Of a stretch of DNA of 23,095 nt, positions 1-7,247 are shown piece by piece. Numbering within the stretch: position 1 is the first letter of the stretch; each line of letters begins with the position of its first letter. The stretch comes from Anaerolineae bacterium (GTDB lineage: Bacteria; Chloroflexota; Anaerolineae; 4572-78; J111): NCBI GenBank assembly GCA_020433835.1, contig JAGRBY010000040.1, forward strand, positions 1 through 23,095. Direction: 5' to 3'. A program made the translations under genes and the position numbers. Below the pieces are notes generated by a model. It saw only the letters and a program-made list of their open reading frames with translations, was not told the DNA's origin and ran no database searches.

Positions 1-1
1 G

Positions 2-820
2 TTTCTTGAGAAAACGCTATCCACTGAACCGGTTGCGCTGCGCGCGTTGGTTGAGGGTGTGATCGATACAACCCGCCCCCTCGCCCAAAACCTGGGGGTA
101 TCAGTGACGTGTGCCATTCCAGATAAATCCCCGCCGTTAAATGTACAGCTCACAACGGTACGGCAGGCCCTTCTATATATCATCACGACGGCCATCCGTT
201 TTACGCCGCAAGGACATGTTGAAATCAACGTAGAGACGTTGCCTGGCTGGGGAAATATTGGCCTTCAGATTAAGTCACAGCAGGGCAGCGATTCTTTGGT
301 CGATGCCGAGCGCGGCAAAGAACTTGAATTTGCGGAGAAACTTTTGGAGATGTCCAAAGGGGAACTTGACGTGACAATCGACTCAACGGCCGGCACCCCT
401 TTCATTGCCAACGTCATTCTGCCTACGACCCAACCGATACCGGTTTTAGTGGTTGATGATAATCCCGATTTGCTGGGGCTGGTGCAGCGTTATTTATCGA
501 ACACGCGCTACGAGTTTCACGGTACATCGGACCCTCAGGCCGCGCTCCCTTTAGCCGAAGAATTGGCCCCCGAGATAATCCTCTTAGATGTGATGCTGCC
601 CGGCCTGGATGGCTGGGAACTGGTGGGCCGGCTGCGCGAACATCCCCAAACGCAGCGATCCGCAATAATCGTCTGTACCGTACTCCCCCAAGACAAACTT
701 GCTTTAACGCTGGGCGCAACCGATTTTATTCGTAAGCCTATCCGCCGGAATGCGCTGTTGACGGTTTTTGATCGGCAGATGGAGCAATTGTCGAAAGAAG
801 CATTGCCGTCTGCTTCGTAA
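2..820 (+). CDS. Histidine kinase-like ATPase domain plus response receiver, 5'-partial
   Basis: The reading frame is open from base 2, so the N-terminus lies outside the window. The first 135 or so visible residues look like the end of a sensor kinase dimerisation helix and a GHKL ATPase fold. That fold is degenerate: the N-box position reads ITTAIRFTP with no usual Asn, and no DxGxG box is visible. A receiver domain follows, with the acidic pair in VLVVDDNP, the phospho-acceptor Asp in ILLDVMLPGLDGW, a Thr in IVCTVLP and the conserved Lys in DFIRKP. It is therefore probably a two-component protein whose receiver is competent and whose kinase catalytic part may be dead. The gene converges on the hybrid kinase on the other strand, and their 3' ends overlap by 83 bp. 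The family assignment is secure; the full architecture and the signal sensed are unknown. Confidence 0.85.
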   Translation, partial: FLEKTLSTEPVALRALVEGVIDTTRPLAQNLGVSVTCAIPDKSPPLNVQLTTVRQALLYIITTAIRFTPQGHVEINVETLPGWGNIGLQIKSQQGSDSLVDAERGKELEFAEKLLEMSKGELDVTIDSTAGTPFIANVILPTTQPIPVLVVDDNPDLLGLVQRYLSNTRYEFHGTSDPQAALPLAEELAPEIILLDVMLPGLDGWELVGRLREHPQTQRSAIIVCTVLPQDKLALTLGATDFIRKPIRRNALLTVFDRQMEQLSKEALPSAS

Positions 821-2948
821 AGTTCAAAAGTTCCCCTGTCGAAAGGCCGCCTCGCTTGGTGACCGCAAAAACATGGCTGGCTAGCGGTTGGCTGGCCGGA
901 TCATTAGCCGAAATGACGATGACCGGAATATTCTGCAGCTCAGGATCACCGTTACGAGCCTTGAGAAATTCAAAACCGTCCATTTCAGCCATCACCAGAT
1001 CAAGCAAAATCGCATCCGGTTTCTCATGACGAAGAACTTGCAGAGCCTCCCGCCCGTTTTTAGCGTGGAAGAGTTGATAACCGCGCTCGGGTGATGTCAC
1101 CATCCGCCGGTAAAGGCGAAACATTTCTGGTTGATCGTCTACAATCAACAGCGTTTTAAGCGGTTGCTTTAATCGATCTAATGTTGCCAACAATAGATCG
1201 CGCGAAACCGGCTTCATCAAATAATCAAAAGCACCTAGCGACTTGTTAACCTCAGCCGGATCGGGTAGGGAACAGATAATCACAGGAATGCCGTTGGGCA
1301 GTTCGGTGTGCTTAAGGCGCTGAAGTGTCTCATCGACCGACGGAGCATTGATGATGAGGGCGGTACTGGGATCGAACATAAGCTCTTGCGATGCCTGCGC
1401 CAGACCGGACACCGATACGATTTCAGCATCGTCCAGATAGCGGGTAAGGATACGAGGCAGCGTATTACTGTAATCGATTACAACAAAACGCGGCTGGGCG
1501 ACCCCTTTGGGCACTGTTGAGGGTCGGGTACGCTGTCTATACTCCCAATTGGGCTGAACCCAGCGAGTCAGTTCACTCTGTGATGGCATAGGCAGGGCAA
1601 TTGGCAAGCGGAAAGAGAAGGTTGTCCCCACCCCTGGCGTGCTGTCCACCCAAATATCACCGCCATGTAATTCAATAAACCGTTTGCTGATATTTAACCC
1701 CAGACCGCTGCCGCCATATTGTTGGCGAACTGAAGAGGAAAGCTGTTGAAAGGGTTGAAAGAGCTTATCCTTGTCTTCCTCAGCAATCCCTGGGCCGGTA
1801 TCGGTCACGGTTACAACCAGGTCCTGTTCTTTCTGCACTGCGCGTATCTGTACGCCCCCTTGCTCGGTGAAGCGTCCGGCATTACTCAGCAAATTTAATA
1901 AGACCTCGCGAATGCGCGTGCGGTCACAGAAAAGCGGGGGCAGGTCTTTCGATACCTCTGTTTTGAGGTATAAGCCTTTCGACTCAAACAGCGGTCGAAC
2001 CGCCACGGTCGCGGCCTCGACAATCTTATGCAGCGGTGCCTCTGCCTTGGTCAGCGCCATTTGCTCCGTTTCAATTTCGGTTAGATCAAGCACATCGTCA
2101 ATTAAATCAGATAAATGTTCAGCATTCTTGAAAACAACCGTGAGATCGGCTAATAGAGCCTGGGGTAGGCTAGGGCCATAAATTTCGGGCGATTGCAAGA
2201 TAACCTCGCTGTAGCCAATAATCATGTTCAGTGGGGTACGCAGTTCGTGGCTGACGTTGGCCACAAATTCCTCTTTAACCCGTCGCGCTTCTTCGGCTAC
2301 CCGGCGCAAGCCCCGAGTCAATTCGTTCATGCGGGTGAGTTGTTGATTGGCGTGAGATAGGTCGTCGAGCGCTTGCTGCAATTCTACCTTGCGAGTCCGT
2401 GCCTCTTCCAGCAACGTTTGAGCCTGTTGAAAGTAATTCCACGACCACTGAGCGAGCTGCTGGACCGGATAAAAAGAGGCGACCATCAAACCTACTATCA
2501 TCCAAATAGTGACTAAAAGGGTCATGGTCATGGCTAAACTTATGTCGCTCATACCAAAAACAGATCCGATTAACAGGAGAACGGTTTCGCCCATAGCCGC
2601 CGTAAGCGCAGCCGGCAGGCCAATCAAGACAGCCCCCAACACCGGAGGAACAACCATGAGGGTCAATAACTCTGGTGTTGCCCACCAAGTGTAACCTAGC
2701 CAAATCATGCTGGTAAAGGCAATAACAAAAAAACATTTACCTCCCACATCATTTTGGTTGATGAGCAGCCAGGTCATCCCTAAAACACCATAAAATAGCA
2801 GGAAAAAGACCACCATTTCTAGCTCTAAGGCACCCCACAGCAGCTCGATGATAAAAATTGTTGGAACACCCAAAGCCGCAAGGGGAATAATGACCCACAT
2901 CGGTGAAATACGCACCTCTGCTGCAATGCTAGACAGAGATTTATTCAT
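738..2948 (-). CDS. Membrane-bound hybrid histidine kinase with pseudo-receiver and receiver
   Basis: A 736-residue sensor kinase. Residues 15-160 hold about five or six hydrophobic segments with no large extracellular loop, so it probably senses something in or at the membrane. A coiled coil (175-225) leads to HisKA with the phospho-acceptor His234 in VSHELRTP. The ATPase domain has its N-box around Asn356, DTGPGI at 383-388 and GGSGLGL at 412-418, so the kinase looks intact. Residues 487-593 form a receiver-like fold in which the acidic pocket and phospho-Asp are replaced (ALIINAP), although the Lys in LMKP remains. Residues 599-710 form a true receiver with Asp650 in LLDLVM. The start is the ATG preceded by GAGGT at 5 bases. 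This HisKA-ATPase-pseudoreceiver-receiver order is one I associate with Chloroflexota. The last 27 or so codons overlap the convergent gene. Confidence 0.95.
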   Translation of the reverse strand: MNKSLSSIAAEVRISPMWVIIPLAALGVPTIFIIELLWGALELEMVVFFLLFYGVLGMTWLLINQNDVGGKCFFVIAFTSMIWLGYTWWATPELLTLMVVPPVLGAVLIGLPAALTAAMGETVLLLIGSVFGMSDISLAMTMTLLVTIWMIVGLMVASFYPVQQLAQWSWNYFQQAQTLLEEARTRKVELQQALDDLSHANQQLTRMNELTRGLRRVAEEARRVKEEFVANVSHELRTPLNMIIGYSEVILQSPEIYGPSLPQALLADLTVVFKNAEHLSDLIDDVLDLTEIETEQMALTKAEAPLHKIVEAATVAVRPLFESKGLYLKTEVSKDLPPLFCDRTRIREVLLNLLSNAGRFTEQGGVQIRAVQKEQDLVVTVTDTGPGIAEEDKDKLFQPFQQLSSSVRQQYGGSGLGLNISKRFIELHGGDIWVDSTPGVGTTFSFRLPIALPMPSQSELTRWVQPNWEYRQRTRPSTVPKGVAQPRFVVIDYSNTLPRILTRYLDDAEIVSVSGLAQASQELMFDPSTALIINAPSVDETLQRLKHTELPNGIPVIICSLPDPAEVNKSLGAFDYLMKPVSRDLLLATLDRLKQPLKTLLIVDDQPEMFRLYRRMVTSPERGYQLFHAKNGREALQVLRHEKPDAILLDLVMAEMDGFEFLKARNGDPELQNIPVIVISANDPASQPLASHVFAVTKRGGLSTGELLNFTKQTAMLLSTIAPSADQKPSTAHSGG

Positions 2949-3170
2949 GATTACCTCACAACGTTATCGTTACCGGAAAAATTTCCCAAGAAGACTCAAC
3001 TCGTATTTAACCACCTAACGATAGCGATGCCAAATAGCGGAAATGGACCCCAATAACTTTACTTTGCGAGGTAGCGAGGGAGAGATTACAATAAAAACAC
3101 TGCTTGGGCGACATCTTTTGTTAATTGTATTTTTGATAGTCCTTTTGTAGGCAAAATGAATAAAGTAGAG

Positions 3171-3292
3171 GTTACGCAGTTGAGCCCATAAAGCCAGGTG
3201 ACAGTCACTTGAGACACTAAAACCGGCCTTGCTGAAGTAATATACCGCTGCTCATGGCCCATAAGTGACTGTCACCTTTTGAACTGCATAAC
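3171..3292. repeat. Inverted-repeat element (MITE- or REP-like)
   Basis: Two perfect 15-bp arms, AGGTGACAGTCACTT at 3196-3210 and its reverse complement at 3263-3277, enclose 52 bp. The arm core GTGACAGTCAC is itself palindromic. Outside these are weaker arms, GTTACGCAGTTGA (3171-3183) and TTGAACTGCATAAC (3279-3292), matching at about 11 of 13 positions when inverted. No coding frame lies inside. The layout resembles a small non-autonomous element or a REP-type pair. No target-site duplication is obvious, and copies elsewhere in the genome cannot be seen here. Confidence 0.6.
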
Positions 3293-3298
3293 TCATAT

Positions 3299-3659
3299 AA
3301 AGTAGGGATCTATTATGCGTATTGGACGCACGAATGGGATGTCGATTTTCATCCCTTCATCGACAAAGTGGCTGAGCTGGGCTTTGATGTGCTCGAAGTA
3401 AATGGCGGTATCGTGGCTACGATGTCGGCTTGGTGAAAACAACCGCATGCCGCCCGGCTATGGCTATATCCCCTGGATAGAGATCGGCTCAGCACTGCGC
3501 CACATCAACTATCAAGGCTATGTCGTGATGGAGCCATTCATGATGCCCGGCGGCCAGGTGGCCAGCGACATCAAGGTCTTTCTCAATCTTAGCGTGGGGT
3601 TGGATCTGGATGAAGAAGCCCGAAAAGCGTTATTATTTACGCGGGGATTTTTAAAGTAG
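3299..3659 (+). pseudogene. D-psicose/D-tagatose 3-epimerase family remnant
   Basis: Two pieces of one sugar 3-epimerase (xylose-isomerase-like TIM barrel) are joined in different frames. The first, from about 3299, reads KVGIYYAYWTHEWDVDF and then FIDKVAELGFDVLEV, the usual N-terminus of this family, and hits a stop near 3435. The second, from about 3426, reads LGENNRMPPGYGYIPW, ALRHINYQGYVVMEPF and a final helix, the usual C-terminus. About 110 residues remain of a normal 280-300, so roughly 170 central codons, with most of the active site, are gone and the frame is shifted. The expected start codon reads TAT rather than ATG, and the inverted-repeat element ends 6 bases upstream. The gene is dead. 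Functional sugar specificity cannot be assigned. Confidence 0.85.
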
Positions 3660-3699
3660 TTCGTACATGAAGTGAGATGCTAAAAGCCAATAATTTAAC

Positions 3700-3721
3700 T
3701 GATGAGATTACTGGCTCATCA
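3700..3721 (-). terminator. Weak hairpin downstream of the PLP enzyme gene
   Basis: TGATGAG and CTCATCA form a 7-bp inverted repeat with an 8-base loop, 40 bases past the stop of the minus-strand PLP enzyme gene. There is no clean T-tract on either side, so a terminator role is only a guess. Confidence 0.25.
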
Positions 3722-3760
3722 TATTCCTTTGTCACTCGAAAGGACGGGAAGCGTATAATT

Positions 3761-4984
3761 CTATACACTACAAGCCATAAAGTTGGTGATTGCCCGATGG
3801 ATGTCTGCTTCGGTATGTTGTGCTGTTAAGATAAATCGCAGCACCCCGCCCTGGGGGTAATCGGGTGGCTTAAATTGCAGCACAGTCCATATTCCTTTTC
3901 GACGCAATTTGCGAGCAGTAATCTCTGCGGCGCGAGGTGTGGCGAATCGAACCGTTTGGATGGGGAAACATTGGTTGGGAGTCAACCTTGCTCCCGCTTT
4001 GGCAAGACCGCTTCGAAGGTAGCGGACACGGTTGAGTAGGTCGTAGCGAAGTTTTTCACCACAAATGGTGTGCGTTTGGAGTGCAGATAGGGCCGCAGCC
4101 AGCATAGGCAAGGCCGGAGGGCTGCTGTTGGAAAATGTAGCCGCCGTCGCGCGAAGATACGCAATGAAGGCCGCCGGACCGGAGACGAAAGCAATTGGTA
4201 CTCCAAACGCCTTTGACAAGCTGGCTACATAAACGATGTTCCCTGGCGCTACAGCCAGATGACATGCCGTTCCTCCACCGCCATGCCCGTAAGGCCTGGC
4301 CGCGGTCGGGTATTGCCCCAATATGCCAAGCCCATGCGCATCATCGACATAGATGATGGCGTCGAAATTTCGGGCTAAACGCGCCATCTCGGATAGGGCA
4401 GCCGGTCGTCCTCCCGAGGAATAGACTCCATCACAGATAATAACTTTGTCCAGAGTTGCATCAAAAGCCTGAAGCATTTTGGTTAGAGCATGACAATCGT
4501 TGTGAGGAAAGCGATAGATATGGGCACCGCGCTGGGCTGCCACAGCAGCTCCTTGAACGCTGATGGGGTAGGCTCTTTCGTCAAGCAAAAGTACGCCGTT
4601 GGAGCCGGCCAACAGCGGCAGCAGATCGAGGGCTATATGGGTTGTCGAAGGGAAAACCAAGGCTTTATCCTGGCCGACCAGGTTGGCGATAGCCGTTTCG
4701 AGTTGCGCCGTCAGTTGATCGGTCGCAAATAAACGGGGTATGCCGAGTGAAGTTCCCCAAGTGGATACTGCCTTAGCAACGGCTTTGATAACATGAGGAT
4801 GTTGGTTTAGCCCCAGGTAGTTGGCTGAGGCAAAATTAAGGATACAGTGACCCCGAACCTGGATACGGGGACCTGCCACCCCTTCAATGGGCTGCTGCAC
4901 CAGCCCACCTCTTCCGGACAGCCGCTGTATCAGCCGTGGTTCAGCTTGATTACGCCGAGCTACCAGTTGATCGAGAATCGTCAT
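3761..4984 (-). CDS. PLP-dependent alpha-oxoamine synthase-like enzyme (AONS/KBL fold)
   Basis: A 407-residue, fold-type I PLP enzyme of the family that condenses an amino acid with an acyl-CoA (8-amino-7-oxononanoate synthase, 2-amino-3-ketobutyrate CoA ligase and relatives). Visible landmarks in order are NFASANYLGL (50-59), DGVYSSGG (185-192), the PLP-binding DDAHG at 214-218 and the Schiff-base Lys258 in VASLSKAFG. Length and order fit the family. It is divergent: the segment that normally carries the PLP-stacking His reads DERAYPIS, placing Tyr139 at that position, and the usual glycine-rich GTGAGGSR stretch reads SLGIPR. No biotin or threonine-degradation genes lie nearby, so I do not give the symbol bioF or kbl. 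It is transcribed alone, with about 150 bp upstream and only a weak ribosome binding site before its ATG. Confidence 0.85.
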   Translation of the reverse strand: MTILDQLVARRNQAEPRLIQRLSGRGGLVQQPIEGVAGPRIQVRGHCILNFASANYLGLNQHPHVIKAVAKAVSTWGTSLGIPRLFATDQLTAQLETAIANLVGQDKALVFPSTTHIALDLLPLLAGSNGVLLLDERAYPISVQGAAVAAQRGAHIYRFPHNDCHALTKMLQAFDATLDKVIICDGVYSSGGRPAALSEMARLARNFDAIIYVDDAHGLGILGQYPTAARPYGHGGGGTACHLAVAPGNIVYVASLSKAFGVPIAFVSGPAAFIAYLRATAATFSNSSPPALPMLAAALSALQTHTICGEKLRYDLLNRVRYLRSGLAKAGARLTPNQCFPIQTVRFATPRAAEITARKLRRKGIWTVLQFKPPDYPQGGVLRFILTAQHTEADIHRAITNFMACSV

Positions 4985-5135
4985 TGTTTATATGTCGCCA
5001 TTCAAATTAGGACAGTTATCTCGTTTTTGTACGCAATATCGGTAGGCAACGTTCATTACAGAATAACCACGATCATCCGCTCCAATGTCTCCAATTGGCA
5101 ACGAAAATCGGACACTTGGCTCTTGCCGACTCTTT

Positions 5136-5864
5136 TTACAAACGGGGATCGATTTGCAGTTCCCGATGTTGCCTACACTGGTGGGGTACCAATGGACAAT
5201 TTCTACGAATTACCGCCGTTTCTTTTCTTTTTCTTATAGCTTCCGTGCTGCCGACCATTGGCCAATAGCGAAAAGTCCAACCGTTTGAATTTCCCCAGAA
5301 ATAACGACGCACATTCTTCAGATGCTGGCCGAGTCGGGCCCGAAGATCGGCTGACTGACCGATAGTAACTAGCCGGTTATTTCGATAAAGCTTATAAATG
5401 CCTTTCAGACCAGATTTTACTTTTGTGTAATTCTTCAGCTTTTCATGGGGTGTCCAACGCTGATCGCTTTCAAGTTCGTACTGCAAATGTTTCCGTCGAA
5501 GTACCTTATAAGGCTGGCGGCGGCCGTAAAATAAGTGACCCGAAACCCGCCGCCAGCGAAGTTGACCTCCGCATAAAATTGGGCAGACAACGTGATAGTG
5601 AGGCAGACCCCGTGAGGGATAGCGGTCGTGAACAATTCGGCAACCTGAACCAACCCTTGTCGCTTGCTGTAAAGCTGCATGCCTCGCTTGGTCGCGGCTG
5701 GGAAACCAATGATTATCGGCTCCCGGTATACCGAGGTGATCAAATTCGATATAATCTGTTGCCGGCCAACCTGCTGGATAATGTTTGTAAAGTCGATTCC
5801 TAATGTCAATGGTGTTGTCCATGCTGCCTCGCACATTTGATGAGCAATCGAGCCGATTACGCAT
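5136..5864 (-). CDS. GIY-YIG-like nuclease domain protein with N-terminal HxH region
   Basis: A 242-residue product. The frame is open from a TTG at 5933, but the ATG at 5864 has GAGGAGG 8 bases upstream and is the better start. The N-terminal half (residues 35-120) holds FDHLGIPGADNHWFP, then PHYHVVC and RVSGHLFYGRR. I do not recognise this part, but its spaced His and Asp residues could bind a metal. The C-terminal part (152-240) fits a GIY-YIG endonuclease: GIY at 155-157, TIG (for YIG) at 167-169, the conserved Arg in ADLRARLGQH and a candidate Glu215 in KETAVIRRNCP. It lies 188 bp beyond the last gene of the large minus-strand operon, on the same strand, with no clear terminator between, so it may be co-expressed. 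A frame of 148 codons overlaps it (5435-5881) but has no recognisable motifs. The nuclease assignment is moderate; the role is unknown. Confidence 0.6.
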   Translation of the reverse strand: MRNRLDCSSNVRGSMDNTIDIRNRLYKHYPAGWPATDYIEFDHLGIPGADNHWFPSRDQARHAALQQATRVGSGCRIVHDRYPSRGLPHYHVVCPILCGGQLRWRRVSGHLFYGRRQPYKVLRRKHLQYELESDQRWTPHEKLKNYTKVKSGLKGIYKLYRNNRLVTIGQSADLRARLGQHLKNVRRYFWGNSNGWTFRYWPMVGSTEAIRKRKETAVIRRNCPLVPHQCRQHRELQIDPRL

Positions 5865-6052
5865 AAAAGAAACCTCCTCAAGCATTGATGCTACTAAAGG
5901 ATCAGTCATCAAATAATTTGAGCAACCTAACAAAAGATTGAGATTGGAGAATTAGCCTTAGAAATCTCCTTAGCACCTTATCTCCTCATCTCCATTTTGC
6001 TATTGCGGAAGTTATTTGTTTGCGAATCCTAAGCAAAACCGGCTGTTCTCAC

Positions 6053-7186
6053 CTAACCCAGTTCTAGCTCCCACTCAGCCTCTCTCTTGGCTAAGTCTGA
6101 TGTTCTGCCGTTTCGATGAATGGGTGCCCGTAGTCGGGGCCGGGTAATGCCCAACGCCTCGGCGCTGGTTAGCCATTCTTCAGCCTCATCGGCGATTTCG
6201 GTTAACAGGGCTTCAAATTCGGCCCGGCTGGCGTTGAGAATGTGGGGCTGGCCCAACCAGCGGATAACATCACGCCCGGCAATCGCCATGCGATTACGCG
6301 GCGAGGCGTTGATTTGGGGCTGGTTGAGATACTGCTTCATTACTTCTTCAACAACGTCCCAGGCATTGTCGGCCCCAAACAGCTTTTTGATATCTTTGGT
6401 GTTGAGAATGCGGAAAGCCTCATCGAGCAGTTGCATCATCTCAACCCGCAGTACATTGATATGACCATACGACGCATTTTTAAGGTTGTTACGCAGGTCA
6501 AGTCCGGCTCGGCGTACCACAGCAATGCTGCCAAAGCTGGGGTCGGTGGCCCGGGGGCGAATGACCTCAGAAATGCGCTTGTCGCGGAAGAATTGGGCTA
6601 CCTGAGTCATAAAATGATCAAACAGCTTATGGAAGTCGTTGTTGGGTCTGGCCCCTAACGGCGGGTTGGTTTTGGTATATCCAAAGGCGCGGCGATAAGC
6701 TTGCATACGGTCGCGTTGAGTGTGGCGCAACACCTGGCGGCGATCATATTGATACAGGCCATAAGCCCCGTCGCCGGAAGAGAGCCGCACCGTACCCGCT
6801 CGAAACAGCTCCTGAAGTTTCAGCAAGGCGTGAAAAACGCCAATTTTTTCGTGCTGGAAGAGATAATACAAATCGCCAACGGCAATGATCCGTTCAGATG
6901 TGACGGTGTCGTCGTAAGGTTGAACGCCCGACGGGAGACGCGTTTGCCCAAATATAGTAGCGGCTTCAGAGCCAAGACCAACCAGTTCGGCCAGACCCTT
7001 ATCGGGGGGCGGCGTGGCCTGCATATCTTCTTCGACAACCACCGACAACATCTCGTCAATTTGACGCGTAAGAGCATCGGCTAGCTGCGGATTCTGGATG
7101 AGATCTGTTCCAAGTCGGTCGATAACCGTCTCCCGCAACGCGGCGATGCGATCCAGTAAATTTTGATACTCGCGTTCAGTCGTCAT
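6053..7186 (-). CDS. Uncharacterised 377-aa protein, last gene of the seven-gene operon
   Basis: I do not recognise this protein. It is hydrophilic, with no signal peptide and no membrane segment. The first 50 residues form a likely coiled coil (REYQNLLDRIAALRETVIDRL). The middle (100-265) is probably mostly helical and includes VGDLYYLFQHEKIGVFHALL, a tyrosine-rich patch AYGLYQYDRR at 141-150, and RRAGLDLRNNLKNASYGHINVL. The C-terminal part (300-350) is again helical, ending in a basic stretch and an acidic tail EWELELG. AAAGGAGG sits 6 bases before the ATG, so the start is firm. It follows the 409-aa gene after 61 bases on the same strand. Its position with the 409-aa gene suggests the two products may work together, but nothing in the sequence shows this directly. 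Confidence 0.75.
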   Translation of the reverse strand: MTTEREYQNLLDRIAALRETVIDRLGTDLIQNPQLADALTRQIDEMLSVVVEEDMQATPPPDKGLAELVGLGSEAATIFGQTRLPSGVQPYDDTVTSERIIAVGDLYYLFQHEKIGVFHALLKLQELFRAGTVRLSSGDGAYGLYQYDRRQVLRHTQRDRMQAYRRAFGYTKTNPPLGARPNNDFHKLFDHFMTQVAQFFRDKRISEVIRPRATDPSFGSIAVVRRAGLDLRNNLKNASYGHINVLRVEMMQLLDEAFRILNTKDIKKLFGADNAWDVVEEVMKQYLNQPQINASPRNRMAIAGRDVIRWLGQPHILNASRAEFEALLTEIADEAEEWLTSAEALGITRPRLRAPIHRNGRTSDLAKREAEWELELG

Positions 7187-7247
7187 ACTGTGCCTCCTTT
7201 AAGATCGGCCTTATCCGTTACCCTCATCAACCCAAAGGGGCTTAAAA

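Noticed and set aside
423..719. A 98-codon minus-strand frame inside the receiver gene
   Set aside because: It is the shadow of the well-supported receiver domain on the other strand.
5435..5881. A 148-codon minus-strand frame overlapping the GIY-YIG gene
   Set aside because: Its first codons are the ribosome binding site of the overlapping gene, and it has no recognisable motif; the other frame carries the GIY-YIG pattern.
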